Position numbers and translations under genes: made by a program
Assembly (NCBI RefSeq): GCF_003947455.1
Contig: NZ_QHJH01000012.1
Location: 1-64,000, forward strand
DNA length: 64,000 nucleotides
Reading direction: 5' to 3'
From: Streptomyces sp. WAC 04229
GTDB lineage: Bacteria > Actinomycetota > Actinomycetes > Streptomycetales > Streptomycetaceae
Notes under the pieces: generated by a model
Told to the model about the DNA's origin: nothing
The model's input: only the letters and a program-made list of their open reading frames with translations
Database searches by the model: none
Part shown: positions 1 through 9,610 of the stretch, piece after piece
Layout of the letters: each line of letters opens with the position of its first letter
How positions within the stretch are numbered: position 1 is the stretch's first letter

Positions 1-40
1 GTCCCGCCCCACCCCCGGAGGGCATGGCAGGCTTGGGGCC

Positions 41-727
41 ATGGCCGCGCAGATCAACCCCAGCATCCTCTCCGCCGACTTCGCCCGCCTCGCGGACGAG
101 GCCGAGGCGGTCTCCGGAGCCGACTGGCTCCACGTCGACGTCATGGACAACCACTTCGTCCCGAACCTCACACTCGGCGTGCCGGTCGTGGAGTCGCTGG
201 CCAAGGCGACCGAGACCCCCCTGGACTGCCACCTGATGATCGACGCCCCCGACCGCTGGGCGCCGCAGTACGTGGAGGCCGGAGCCGGTTCCGTCACCTT
301 CCACGTCGAGGCGGCCGCCGCGCCGGTGCGGCTGGCCCGGGAGATCCGCGCCAAGGGCGCCCGCGCGTCCATGGCGCTGAAGCCCGCGACGCCGATCGAG
401 CCGTACGAGGACCTGCTCCCCGAACTCGACATGCTGCTGGTCATGACGGTTGAACCGGGCTTCGGCGGGCAGGCGTTCCTCGACATCATGCTCCCGAAGA
501 TCCGGCGCACCCGTGAGCTGATCAAGAAGCATGGCCTGGAGCTGTGGCTCCAGGTCGACGGCGGCGTGTCGGCGTCGACGATCGAGCGGTGCGCCGACGC
601 CGGCGCGGACGTCTTCGTCGCGGGTTCGGCCGTCTACGGGGCATCCGACCCGGCCGAGGCGGTACGTGCACTGCGCACGCAGGCCGAGTCGGCGACCGCC
701 GGGGCGTCCTGGTCCTGCGACCACTGA
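41..727 (+). CDS. rpe: ribulose-phosphate 3-epimerase
   Basis: Interconverts D-ribulose 5-phosphate and D-xylulose 5-phosphate in the non-oxidative pentose phosphate pathway; cytosolic, metal dependent. The 228 residues form one TIM barrel of normal family length. The opening [10 protein letters not shown] is the family start. Metal ligands are visible as H31 and D33 (HVDVMD), H64 (DCHLMI) and D173 (QVDGGVS); D33 and D173 are the expected acid/base pair. The phosphate-loop motif VEPGFGGQ follows at about 138-145. The start is the ATG giving MAAQINPS. Only a weak purine stretch precedes it, so it may be coupled to a gene left of the window. A sugar-sensing regulator follows 101 nt downstream. 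Confidence 0.97.
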   Translation: MAAQINPSILSADFARLADEAEAVSGADWLHVDVMDNHFVPNLTLGVPVVESLAKATETPLDCHLMIDAPDRWAPQYVEAGAGSVTFHVEAAAAPVRLAREIRAKGARASMALKPATPIEPYEDLLPELDMLLVMTVEPGFGGQAFLDIMLPKIRRTRELIKKHGLELWLQVDGGVSASTIERCADAGADVFVAGSAVYGASDPAEAVRALRTQAESATAGASWSCDH

Positions 728-828
728 GGAACAGAACGTGAACGGCTCCCATCAGGGCTGATCAAGTGCGTCGAATCTGCAAGGATGAACGGCGTATCCA
801 GAGTGTGAACAGCAGTGAGGAGATCGCC

Positions 829-1848
829 GTGTCGGGTATGTCGGCGGGCCGTTCAGCCATGCGGATGGGACCCGCTGAGCTGGTCCAGGCGGCGGCCATG
901 GCCCGCCGCTTCTACCTCGAGGGCAAGTCCAAGATCCAGATCGCGGAGGAGTTCGGCGTCAGCCGCTTCAAGGTGGCCAGGGTCCTGGAGACCGCCCTTG
1001 AGCGAGACCTTGTACGAATCGAGATCCGGGTGCCGGCCGAGCTGGACGCGGAGCGCTCGGACGCGCTGCGGGCCCGCTACGGGCTCAGGCACGCCGTCGT
1101 GGTGGAGTCCCCGGCCGACGCCGAGGAGACACCCGACCCGGAGAACCTGGGCGAGGTGGCCGCCGACCTGCTCGGCGAGCTGGTCACCGAGGGCGACGTG
1201 CTGGGCCTGGCCTGGGGCCGGTCCACCATCCACATGGCGGCGGCGCTCGACCGGCTGCCGCCGTGCACGGTGGTGCAGCTGACGGGCGTGTACGACGCCG
1301 GGACCGCCGAACGCGGCTCGGTCGAGGCCGTGCGGCGCGCCGCGCAGGTGTCCGGCGGTGACGCGCACCCCATCTACGCGCCGATGCTCCTGCCGGACGC
1401 GGCCACCGCGCAGGCACTGCGCCACCAGACCGGGATCGCCCGGGCCTTCGAGTACTTCGACAAGGTCACGGTCGCCTGCGTCTCCATCGGCTCCTGGGAG
1501 CCGGGCATCTCGACGGTGCACGACATGCTCAGCGACGAGGAGCGCGCGCACTACGCCTCGCTCGGGGTCGCCGCCGAGATGTCCGCGCACCTCTTCGACG
1601 CCGACGGGCGCCGGGTCGGGCGGGACCTGGGGGAGCGGTGCATCACGGTCAAGGCCGACCAGCTCCGCCGCATCCCCGAGGTCGTGGCGATCGCGGGCGG
1701 GCAGCGCAAGGCGGCGGCCATCGACGCGGTGCTGCGCTCCGGGCTGGTCACCAGCCTGGTGACGGACACGTCGGCCGCCGACCACCTGATGACCCTGGGC
1801 TCGGCACCGAAGTCGACGCTCAACCGGGCAGACCCGGACGGGGTCTGA
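829..1848 (+). CDS. SorC/DeoR-type sugar-binding transcriptional regulator
   Basis: Probable repressor or activator of carbohydrate genes. The N-terminal third has a helix-turn-helix (about residues 33-53, KSKIQIAEEFGVSRFKVARV). The rest matches the SorC-type sugar-phosphate-binding fold, with GDVLGLAWGRST, VVQLTGVYD and a C-terminal AIAGGQRKAAAI segment that resembles the effector site of this family. I chose GTG at 829 because GAGGAG (817-822) sits 6 nt upstream; in-frame GTGs at 766 and 805 lack a comparable site, and ATG 838 is possible. That gives 339 aa, usual for the family. It lies just after rpe, so a pentose or hexose phosphate effector is likely, but the ligand is inferred. Confidence 0.88.
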   Translation: MSGMSAGRSAMRMGPAELVQAAAMARRFYLEGKSKIQIAEEFGVSRFKVARVLETALERDLVRIEIRVPAELDAERSDALRARYGLRHAVVVESPADAEETPDPENLGEVAADLLGELVTEGDVLGLAWGRSTIHMAAALDRLPPCTVVQLTGVYDAGTAERGSVEAVRRAAQVSGGDAHPIYAPMLLPDAATAQALRHQTGIARAFEYFDKVTVACVSIGSWEPGISTVHDMLSDEERAHYASLGVAAEMSAHLFDADGRRVGRDLGERCITVKADQLRRIPEVVAIAGGQRKAAAIDAVLRSGLVTSLVTDTSAADHLMTLGSAPKSTLNRADPDGV

Positions 1849-1895
1849 CGGGCGCTCAGGACGAGACGGACGACCGGAACGGGAGAGGGCACGAC

Positions 1896-2249
1896 ATGAC
1901 CGAGGATCCCGCGGGGCGGCTCGTGGTCACGCTGGACCTCGGCGGGGTCACGGACAAGGCGGGCCTGATGGAGCGCTGCGCCCGTGACCTGGCTCTGCCC
2001 GACTGGTTCGGCCGGAACTGGGACGCGCTCGCCGACTCCCTCTCCGACCCGTCCGTCTGGCCACCGGAGGCCCAGGAGCGGGGGCTCGTCCTCGTGGTGC
2101 GGGGCTGGCGGGCGTACGCCGAGGCGCGGCCGGACGAGTGGACCGTGGCCGAGGAGGTCTTCGCCGAGGCCACCGACCGCGGGCCGGGACTCTTCGTGAC
2201 GCTCGGACCTGGAGGTTCCTCCAAGGAGGCTCCTGACCAGCCTGGATGA
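1896..2249 (+). CDS. barstar-family (RNase inhibitor-like) protein
   Basis: A 117-aa acidic protein of the barstar fold. The diagnostic segment is LALPDWFGRNWDALADSLSD (about 33-52), matching the barstar helix that plugs the barnase active site (consensus P-x-x-F-G-x-N-W-D-A-L). Barstars bind and inhibit secreted guanyl RNases inside the producing cell. No barnase gene lies next to it, so this is an orphan of the kind common in streptomycetes, and its target is unknown. The start is the ATG after GGGAGAGGGC. It follows the SorC-type regulator by 47 nt and precedes guaB1 by 108 nt, so it may be co-transcribed with the regulator. An inhibitor role is inferred from fold only. Confidence 0.85.
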   Translation: MTEDPAGRLVVTLDLGGVTDKAGLMERCARDLALPDWFGRNWDALADSLSDPSVWPPEAQERGLVLVVRGWRAYAEARPDEWTVAEEVFAEATDRGPGLFVTLGPGGSSKEAPDQPG

Positions 2250-2315
2250 TCTGCCCGGGGGTTGCCGGCGCCGGGCCGTGGGAGAATGAAGTACGTGCTC
2301 TTTCCCCCTGGCTGA

Positions 2316-3800
<1,485 letters not shown>

Positions 3801-3822
3801 GCACCGGCTCGCGTCCGAAAGG

Positions 3823-3856
3823 CGTCAGGGCTGCTTGACGTCAAGCAGCCCTGACG
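3823..3856. terminator. perfect 34-bp palindrome after guaB1
   Basis: GTCAGGGCTGCTTGAC is followed directly by its exact reverse complement, and one more C:G pair extends it to 34 bp. There is no T tract. It starts 23 nt after the guaB1 stop and ends 13 nt before the next ATG (3870), so as RNA it would be a terminator or a hairpin next to the ribosome site of the downstream gene. As DNA, the TGACGTCA centre could be an operator. Terminator is the simplest reading. Confidence 0.6.
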
Positions 3857-3869
3857 GGACGCCGGCCGC

Positions 3870-4265
3870 ATGGCGACACCGCAGGGCATCGAGCCGCAGC
3901 ACACCCTGCTGACCGCCGTGGCCCGCCTCGACGAGCTGCGCGCCCGCGAGTCCCTCGCGGGGCTGGGCGGCGACGCGGAAGCCCTCGACCGTCCCCAGCT
4001 CCTGGAACTGCTCGCGCTGAGCGAGGTGGTGGCCCGCAAGGCCGCCTACGGACGCCGGCTCACCGTGCGTGCCGCCCGCGCGGCCGGTGCCTCCTGGTCG
4101 CAGACCGGGGCCACCCCCGGCACCGGCAAGCAGGCCGCCCGGGAGGCGCACCCGCGCTGGATCGACGCCCAGGAGGCCGCCCGCGACCGGCCCGGCGAGA
4201 TCGGCCTCGACGCGGCGGAGGGGGCCGGGGCGCGGGCCGTCGCGGGCGCTCCCGACCGTCACTGA
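3870..4265 (+). CDS. small actinobacterial HTH-like protein of unknown function
   Basis: 131 aa with no assigned role. The middle segment, about residues 66-92 (RAARAAGASWSQTGATPGTGKQ then AAREAHPRW), resembles a helix-turn-helix found in a family of short streptomycete proteins that usually read ASWSQIGAALGTSKQAAWERH. Here the canonical I and L residues are replaced by T and P (SQTGATPG), which would weaken the recognition helix. An alanine/arginine-rich N-terminal helix precedes it and the C-terminus is low complexity. No clear ribosome site lies between the palindrome at 3823-3856 and ATG 3870. It could be a small DNA-binding protein or a decaying copy of one. No operon partner is evident. 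Confidence 0.65.
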   Translation: MATPQGIEPQHTLLTAVARLDELRARESLAGLGGDAEALDRPQLLELLALSEVVARKAAYGRRLTVRAARAAGASWSQTGATPGTGKQAAREAHPRWIDAQEAARDRPGEIGLDAAEGAGARAVAGAPDRH

Positions 4266-4298
4266 CCAGGGACGATCCACCCTCCGCCGGCCCCACCG

Positions 4299-4377
4299 CG
4301 CAACGCCCCACGGCCCTCGCGCAACGAACACGCGCCATACCCCGGCGAACGCAACGATCGTGCCGGCACGCGCAAGG
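4299..4377 (+). promoter_or_regulatory. helically phased CGCAACG array upstream of the permease
   Basis: CGCAACG occurs at 4299, 4320 and 4350 and CGCAAGG at 4371, all on the same strand. Start-to-start spacings are 21, 30 and 21 nt, close to two, three and two helical turns, the pattern expected for an Lrp/AsnC octamer wrapping DNA. The last copy ends 7 nt before the candidate -35. The same geometry recurs upstream of the davA-like gene at 8633-8692. The likely binder is the AsnC-type regulator encoded at 6075, by inference. The rest of the 303-nt gap (4266-4568) holds only the promoter and leader. Confidence 0.5.
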
Positions 4378-4384
4378 TTGCTGC

Positions 4385-4414
4385 ATTACCCGGGCCGCGC
4401 CCCGCTCGTAGTGT
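4385..4414 (+). promoter_or_regulatory. candidate promoter of the amino-acid permease
   Basis: ATTACC (4385-4390), an 18-nt spacer and TAGTGT (4409-4414). The -35 is poor, which fits an activator-dependent promoter. The start of transcription would be near 4421, leaving a leader of about 150 nt before GTG 4569. It is placed mainly by analogy with the davA promoter, where the same array-to-promoter spacing is seen. Confidence 0.35.
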
Positions 4415-4568
4415 TCTGCGCTGTACGTGGCGTGGCGGGGACCCCGCTCGGTGGGTTCCCGTTCGTTCCGCACGAGCGCGCCCGCCGGTCCCCGCCGCTC
4501 CCAGGCCCCGCCACCAGCCCGTCCGTTCACACGGCGGCGCCGACCGGCAGCGACAAAGGAGTCCACGC

Positions 4569-6059
4569 GTGCTCGACCAAGGCGCACCCCCGCACCACGA
4601 CGCAACGGCCACCGCACCGTCCCCGGGCCTGGCCGCGCGCCTCGTGCGCCGCAAGCCCGTCGAACGACTGGTCGCCGAGGGCGGCCAGGGCGAGGGCGGC
4701 AGCCTCCGCCGCTCCCTCGGCCTCTGGCAGCTCACGATGATCAGCATCGGTGCCACCCTCGGCACCGGCATCTTCGTCGTCCTCGGCGAGGCCGTCCCCA
4801 AGGCCGGTCCCGCCGTCACGCTCTCCTTCGTCATCGCCGGCCTCACGGCGCTCTTCTCGGCCCTGTCCTACGCCGAACTGGCCGGCACCATCCCGGTCGC
4901 CGGATCCTCGTACTCGTACGCCTACGCGACGATGGGCGAGCTGGTCGCCTGGATCTGCGGCTGGTGCCTGGTCCTGGAGTACGGCGTGTCGGTGGCCGCC
5001 GTCGCCGTCGGCTGGGGCGAGTACCTGAACGAGCTGCTCGACGGCACCATCGGCGTCACCCTCCCCGCCGTCCTGTCGGCGCCACCCGGCGACGGCGGCA
5101 TCTTCAACCTGCCCGCGCTGATCGTCGTCCTGCTCGCCATGACGTTCCTGCTGGGCGGCGCCCGCGAGTCCGCCCGGGCCAACACGATCATGGTCGTCGT
5201 CAAGATCGCGGCCCTGGTGCTGTTCTGCGCGATCGGCGTGCAGGGCTTCCGCTCCGGCAACTACGAGCACTTCATGCCGCTCGGCATGGCCGGCGTCAGC
5301 GCGGCCGGCGCGACGCTCTTCTTCTCCTACATCGGCTTCGACGCCGCCTCCACCGCCGGTGAGGAGGCGAAGAACGCCCAGCGCGACCTGCCCCGCGCGA
5401 TCATGCTCTCCCTGATCATCGTCACGGTGCTGTACGTCCTCGTCGCGGCCGTCGCCGTCGGCGCGAAGCCCTGGCGGAACTTCACCGACTCCGAGGCGTC
5501 GCTCGCGCAGATCATGACCGACGTCACCGGACAGAGCTTCTGGGGCACCCTGCTGGCCTTCTGCGCGGTCGTCGCCATCGCCAGCGTCGTCCTGACCGTG
5601 CTCTACGGGCAGACCCGCGTCCTGTTCGCCATGTCCCGCGACGGACTGGTGCCCAAGGTCTTCTCCAAGGTCCACCCGAAGACCGGCGCGCCCCGTGCCA
5701 ACACGCTGATCGTCTCCCTGTTCTGCGGCGTGCTGGCCGCCGCCATCCCGCTCGGGCAGCTCGCCGACGCCACCAGCATCGGCACCCTCTTCGCCTTCGC
5801 CCTGGTCAACGTGGCCGTCGTGGTGCTGCGCCGGACCCGTCCGGAGATGCCCCGCACCTTCCGGGTTCCGCTGTCGCCGGTGCTGCCCGCCCTGGGCTTC
5901 GGCTTCTGCGTCTGGATGATGGGCAGCCTGTCCACCGTCACCTGGGTGGTCTTCGGTGTCTGGATGGCGGTGGGGCTCGTGTTCTACTTCGTGTACGGCC
6001 ACCGCCGCTCCCGACTCGCCTCACCGGACCCGTCAGAGGTCCGGACGCACCAGAAGTGA
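4569..6059 (+). CDS. APC-family cationic amino-acid transporter
   Basis: Inner-membrane secondary transporter of the amino acid-polyamine-organocation superfamily, CAT subgroup. The 496-aa protein has a polar N-terminal tail of about 50 residues and about 12 hydrophobic segments. The TM1 signature ISIGATLGTGIFVVLGEA (about 57-74) and the SYAELAGTIPVAGSSYSYAY motif that follows are typical of CAT proteins, which carry lysine, arginine or ornithine. The GTG start is set by AAAGGAG about 7 nt upstream. An AsnC-type regulator starts 15 nt after the stop, so the two are likely one transcript. The phased array upstream, shared with a lysine monooxygenase-like operon, suggests lysine or a related amino acid as substrate; specificity is inferred. 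Confidence 0.88.
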   Translation: MLDQGAPPHHDATATAPSPGLAARLVRRKPVERLVAEGGQGEGGSLRRSLGLWQLTMISIGATLGTGIFVVLGEAVPKAGPAVTLSFVIAGLTALFSALSYAELAGTIPVAGSSYSYAYATMGELVAWICGWCLVLEYGVSVAAVAVGWGEYLNELLDGTIGVTLPAVLSAPPGDGGIFNLPALIVVLLAMTFLLGGARESARANTIMVVVKIAALVLFCAIGVQGFRSGNYEHFMPLGMAGVSAAGATLFFSYIGFDAASTAGEEAKNAQRDLPRAIMLSLIIVTVLYVLVAAVAVGAKPWRNFTDSEASLAQIMTDVTGQSFWGTLLAFCAVVAIASVVLTVLYGQTRVLFAMSRDGLVPKVFSKVHPKTGAPRANTLIVSLFCGVLAAAIPLGQLADATSIGTLFAFALVNVAVVVLRRTRPEMPRTFRVPLSPVLPALGFGFCVWMMGSLSTVTWVVFGVWMAVGLVFYFVYGHRRSRLASPDPSEVRTHQK

Positions 6060-6074
6060 AGTGAACCGCCCGCA

Positions 6075-6527
6075 GTGCTGAACGAACTCGACGAACGCAT
6101 CGTGCACGCCCTCGCCGAGGACGCCCGCCGCTCCTACGCGGACATCGGGCAGTCGGTCGGCCTGTCCGCGCCCGCCGTGAAGCGGCGCGTGGACCGGCTG
6201 CGCGCCACCGGGGCCATCACCGGCTTCACCGTACGGGTCGACCCCGCCGCGCTCGGCTGGGAGACCGAGGGGTTCGTCGAGATCCACTGCCGGCGCAACA
6301 CCTCGCCGGAGACCATCCAGCGGGGCCTGGAGCGGTACCAGGAGGTCGTGGCCGCGTCCACCGTCACCGGGGACGCGGACGCGGTCGCCCAGGTCTTCGC
6401 CTCCGACATGCGGCACTTCGAACGGGTCCTGGAGCGGATCGCCGGGGAGCCGTTCGTGGAGCGGACGAAGTCCGTGCTGGTGCTCTCGCCGCTGCTGCGG
6501 CGCTTCTCGTCGGGGTCGCCCACGTAA
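6075..6527 (+). CDS. Lrp/AsnC-family transcriptional regulator
   Basis: 150 aa with an N-terminal winged helix (LNELDERIVHALAEDARRSY, then ADIGQSVGLSAPAVKRRVDRL at about 21-42) and a C-terminal RAM (ACT-like) ligand domain ending in TKSVLVLSPLL. Lrp/AsnC proteins assemble as octamers that wrap DNA and sense amino acids. It follows the CAT permease by 15 nt and should respond to that permease's substrate. Its probable sites are the CGCAACG arrays at 4299-4377 and 8633-8692, which would place the permease, the regulator and the DavA/DavB-like pair in one regulon. The GTG start lacks a strong ribosome site and may rely on coupling. Family assignment is firm; targets are inferred. Confidence 0.92.
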   Translation: MLNELDERIVHALAEDARRSYADIGQSVGLSAPAVKRRVDRLRATGAITGFTVRVDPAALGWETEGFVEIHCRRNTSPETIQRGLERYQEVVAASTVTGDADAVAQVFASDMRHFERVLERIAGEPFVERTKSVLVLSPLLRRFSSGSPT

Positions 6528-6665
6528 TCGGTGGGCAGGAGGCCCGGTGACGTCTAGCATCGGTGGCATGACCTGGCGACATTGATTCACCCATAGCGCC
6601 TTCTCCCGAGGGCCGCCCCGGACGCCGTACCTCCGGTGTCCGATCCGCCCCCTCGGGAAGGCCTC

Positions 6666-7877
6666 ATGACTCTCTCACCCGAGCGTGCCCCCGCCACCGC
6701 CGGTACTCGGCGGCTGACGCGCACGTTGTACGCCTCCGCGTTCTGCGACGAGTTCGTCCTGCTCTACCCGGTGTACGCGCTGCTGTTCAGCGACACCGGA
6801 CTGTCCGTCTGGCAGATCTCCTCGCTGTTCGCCCTGTGGTCGTTGACGGGCGTCCTGCTGGAGGTGCCCTCCGGCGCCTGGGCCGACGCCGTCTCCCGGC
6901 GGCTGCTCCTGGTCCTCGGCCCGCTGCTCACCGCCGCCGGCTTCGCCCTGTGGGTGCTCGTGCCCTCCTACGGCGCCTTCGCGCTCGGCTTCGTGCTGTG
7001 GGGGGCCGGCGGGGCCCTCGGCTCCGGCGCGCAGGAGGCGCTGGTCTACGACGAGCTGGACCGGGCCGGCGCGGCCGACCGGTACACCGGGGTCATGGGT
7101 CGGGCGCGGGCCATCGGCATCGCGGCGACGATGGCCGCGATGGGCCTGGCCGGTCCGGTGTTCGCCTGGGGCGGCTACGACGCGGTGGGCGCGGCCAGCG
7201 TGCTGATCTGCCTCGTCGGCGCCGCCGTGGCGACGCGCTTCCCCGAGCACCGCGAACCGTCCGTCGGCGGTCCCGGCTGGACCGCGACCCTGCGCGCCGG
7301 ACTCGCCGACGTCCGCACCGACCGCTCGGTGCGCGGCGCGCTGCTGCTGGTCCCGGCCGTGACCGCGGTGTGGGGCGCGCTCGACGAGTACACGCCGCTG
7401 CTGGCGCTGGACACCGGCGTCGCGGAGGAGACCGTTCCGTGGCTGCTGCTGGTGATCTGGGCCGGAGCCACCGGCGGCAGCCTGCTGGCCGGTGCCGCGG
7501 ACCGCCTGACCGCCACCGGGTTCGCCGCCCTGCTCACCGGCTCCGCGCTCGCCATGGCGGTGGGCGCCGCCGCGGGCACCCCGGCCGCCCTGGTCCTGGT
7601 CGGGCTCGCCTTCGGCGGCTTCCAGCTGGCGACCGTGCTCGCCGACGCGCGTCTGCAGCGGCGGATCGACGACACCGGCCGGGCCACCCTGACCTCGGTC
7701 GCGGGCCTCGGCACCGAGCTGGGCACCCTCGCCACCTACGGCGCGTACGCGGTCGCATCCTCGGCGACCGGGCACGGCACCGCGTTCGCCCTGGCCGCGG
7801 TGCCGTACCTGCTGACGGCGCTGGCCCTGGCCACCGCCGCGCGGGCTACAGCCTCGGCCGCCAGGGCACGACCGTGA
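6666..7877 (+). CDS. MFS transporter
   Basis: Major facilitator superfamily permease of about 403 aa with 12 predicted membrane segments and no extra domains. Visible features are the cytoplasmic loop after TM2 (EVPSGAWADAVSRR, a relaxed form of the MFS A motif G-x-x-x-D-x-x-x-R-R) and hydrophobic glycine/alanine-rich helices throughout. The ATG at 6666 is preferred over the GTG ten codons upstream because GGGAAGG lies just before it. Its last 32 nt overlap the 3' end of the convergent secreted-protein gene at 7846. Substrate is unknown; exporters of this small drug-efflux-like type often have no linked pathway. It could belong to the surrounding amino-acid regulon, but nothing in the sequence shows that. 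Confidence 0.85.
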   Translation: MTLSPERAPATAGTRRLTRTLYASAFCDEFVLLYPVYALLFSDTGLSVWQISSLFALWSLTGVLLEVPSGAWADAVSRRLLLVLGPLLTAAGFALWVLVPSYGAFALGFVLWGAGGALGSGAQEALVYDELDRAGAADRYTGVMGRARAIGIAATMAAMGLAGPVFAWGGYDAVGAASVLICLVGAAVATRFPEHREPSVGGPGWTATLRAGLADVRTDRSVRGALLLVPAVTAVWGALDEYTPLLALDTGVAEETVPWLLLVIWAGATGGSLLAGAADRLTATGFAALLTGSALAMAVGAAAGTPAALVLVGLAFGGFQLATVLADARLQRRIDDTGRATLTSVAGLGTELGTLATYGAYAVASSATGHGTAFALAAVPYLLTALALATAARATASAARARP

Positions 7878-8406
7878 AGTCGCCGCTGCCCTTCCTCACC
7901 TTCTCGAAGGGGGCCGAGCCGACGCACTTGGGAGGCTCCCCGCCCTCCACGGGGCTGCCCGTCGCCGCCCAGCTGTAGCCGAGCCGGTCGTGGCGGCCGA
8001 GGTCGTGGACCGTGACGCCGACCCGCCTGCCCTCGGCGCCCGGCAGGTCCGAGTCGGTGATGACGCCGGAGACGACGGCCACGTCGCCGCCGGTCAGGAG
8101 GCAGTCGACGGTGGCCTTCGCCCTGGCGCCCCCGCCGTCGAGGTAGTGGCTGAACGCGAACGTCCCGGTGGCCTCGAGCGGGTTGTCGTCGTGCTCCGCC
8201 GCGAGGTGGGCGTCGAAGGTGAAGGTGATGTCGTCGCCCGCCGACCGGTAGAGCTTGGCGCTGCCGGTCAGCGCGGCGGCCTCCCGCGGGGGCGGCCCCT
8301 GCGGGAGGCCGTCGTGCGGCCCGGAGGCGACCGCGGCACCGGTGGTGACGGCGGTGAGCAGCAGGGCGACGCAGAGCGCGGCGGTCGTCGTACGGCTTCG
8401 TTTCAT
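7846..8406 (-). CDS. small secreted hypothetical protein
   Basis: 186 aa with a clear Sec signal peptide: MKRSRTTTAALCVALLLTAV then TTGAAVASG, with probable cleavage after AVA-S near residue 28. The mature part looks like a beta-rich extracellular domain with two cysteines (VDCLLTGG and PKCVGS) that could form one disulphide. Similar streptomycete proteins are described only as repetin-like or hypothetical. The ATG at 8406 follows a GAGGGGA ribosome site; an upstream in-frame extension would destroy the signal peptide. The gene ends inside the last codons of the convergent MFS gene (32-nt overlap). Function unknown. Confidence 0.8.
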   Translation of the reverse strand: MKRSRTTTAALCVALLLTAVTTGAAVASGPHDGLPQGPPPREAAALTGSAKLYRSAGDDITFTFDAHLAAEHDDNPLEATGTFAFSHYLDGGGARAKATVDCLLTGGDVAVVSGVITDSDLPGAEGRRVGVTVHDLGRHDRLGYSWAATGSPVEGGEPPKCVGSAPFEKVRKGSGDFTVVPWRPRL

Positions 8407-8632
8407 GGCGGTCCCCTCGGTGGGCGGGTGGCGGCGGACTCGAACGTCCACCACTGTCCCGTCGCCGCACCCCCGCCACATCGCCCCCCGGGGCGGGACC
8501 GCCCTCCGCCGCGCGGCGGGGAGCATCCGCCGGGGATGCCACCCGAGGAGGAGCGGGCGCCCGTGCCGGCGCCCCGCCGGGCGGGCCCGGGAGCGTGGGC
8601 CGGGCGCCCGTCCCGCGCCGTCGGCGGCCGCG

Positions 8633-8692
8633 CACAACGAATCTCCGCGCCGTGCCCGACGCACGCAACGAACCGCTCCGCGGTGCGCAACA
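8633..8692 (+). promoter_or_regulatory. helically phased CGCAACG array upstream of the davA-like gene
   Basis: CACAACG (8633), CGCAACG (8664) and CGCAACA (8686) on the same strand, spaced 31 and 22 nt. Relative to a transcription start near 8737 their centres fall at about -101, -70 and -48; the corresponding sites before the permease fall at about -98, -68 and -47. This is an activator-like arrangement for an Lrp/AsnC protein. The remainder of the 366-nt gap (8407-8632) shows nothing I recognise. Confidence 0.5.
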
Positions 8693-8700
8693 GGTCCGTC

Positions 8701-8730
8701 TTGTCCGGCCGAGTCCGCCGACCGTACCGT
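8701..8730 (+). promoter_or_regulatory. promoter of the davA-davB-like operon
   Basis: TTGTCC (8701-8706), 18-nt spacer, TACCGT (8725-8730): a fair match to the housekeeping consensus of streptomycetes. It lies 8 nt downstream of the last CGCAACG-type site and about 40 nt upstream of the ATG at 8773. Confidence 0.5.
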
Positions 8731-8772
8731 CTATCTGGCCCCCCGACCCCCTCCCACCGGTGAGGAACACGC

Positions 8773-9561
8773 ATGCGCACCGCCCTGCTCCAGAGCTCCG
8801 GCCGGCCCGGCTCCACCGCCGAGAACCTCAAGGTCCTCGACGAGGCCGCCGGCCGGGCCGCCGCCGCGGGCGCCGGGCTGCTCGTCACCTCGGAGCTGTT
8901 CCTGACCGGGTACGCGATCGGCGACGACGTCGGCGTCCTCGCCGAGCCCGCCGACGGCGACTCGGCCGACGCCGTCGCGGAGACCGCCGGACGCCACGGC
9001 CTCGCGATCGCGTACGGCTACCCCGAACGGGAGGGCGAGCGGGTCTTCAACTCCGTCCAGCTGATCTCCGCCGACGGCACCCGCCTGGCCAACTACCGCA
9101 AGACCCACCTCTTCGGCTGCTTCGAGCGCGACCACTTCACCCCCGGCGAGCAGCCGGTCGTGCAGGCGCGGCTCGGCGGCGTCACCGTCGGCCTGATGAT
9201 CTGCTACGACGTGGAGTTCCCGGAGAACGTCCGCGCCCACGCCCTGGCCGGCACCGACCTGCTGCTCGTGCCGACCGCGCAGATGCACCCGTTCCAGTTC
9301 GTCGCCGAGTCGGTCGTGCCGGTGCGGGCCTTCGAGAACCAGATGTACGTGGCGTACGTCAACCGGGCCGGCCAGGAGGGGGAGTTCGAGTTCGTCGGCC
9401 TCTCCACCCTCGCCGGGCCCGACGGCACCGCCCGCGCGCGGGCCGGCCGCGCCGAGGAACTGGTCCTCGGCGACGTGGACCCGGCCCTCCTCGCCGCGTC
9501 CCGCGAGCACAACCCGTACCTGACCGACCGCCGCCCCGGTCTCTACGGGTCCCTCGCCTGA
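8773..9561 (+). CDS. davA: carbon-nitrogen hydrolase, DavA-like omega-amidase
   Basis: Nitrilase-superfamily amidase of 262 aa with the catalytic triad E41 (TSELFLTG), K110 (YRKTHLFG) and C144 (GLMICYDVEFPE). Its partner 49 nt downstream is a DavB-type L-lysine 2-monooxygenase. In pseudomonads, DavA (about 264 aa, same superfamily) hydrolyses 5-aminovaleramide, the DavB product, to 5-aminovalerate. Order, sizes and families match that pair, so the expected reaction is amide hydrolysis of the monooxygenase product. The enzyme lacks a signal peptide and should be cytosolic. RBS GGTGAGGAA precedes the ATG. If the monooxygenase prefers another amino acid, the amide substrate changes accordingly; the symbol is given by context. 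Confidence 0.82.
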   Translation: MRTALLQSSGRPGSTAENLKVLDEAAGRAAAAGAGLLVTSELFLTGYAIGDDVGVLAEPADGDSADAVAETAGRHGLAIAYGYPEREGERVFNSVQLISADGTRLANYRKTHLFGCFERDHFTPGEQPVVQARLGGVTVGLMICYDVEFPENVRAHALAGTDLLLVPTAQMHPFQFVAESVVPVRAFENQMYVAYVNRAGQEGEFEFVGLSTLAGPDGTARARAGRAEELVLGDVDPALLAASREHNPYLTDRRPGLYGSLA

Positions 9562-9610
9562 ACCCCACCGTCACCCCCTCCGTTCCACCCGTGCAAGGAG
9601 TCCGCACCCC

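Noticed and set aside
766..828. Upstream GTG starts (766, 805) for the SorC-type regulator
   Set aside because: They lack a ribosome site, whereas GTG 829 has GAGGAG at 6 nt; the added residues are not family-like.
7846..8664. A longer secreted protein starting near 8664 on the minus strand
   Set aside because: The extension is Arg/Pro-rich and precedes a complete signal peptide beginning at 8406 with a good ribosome site.
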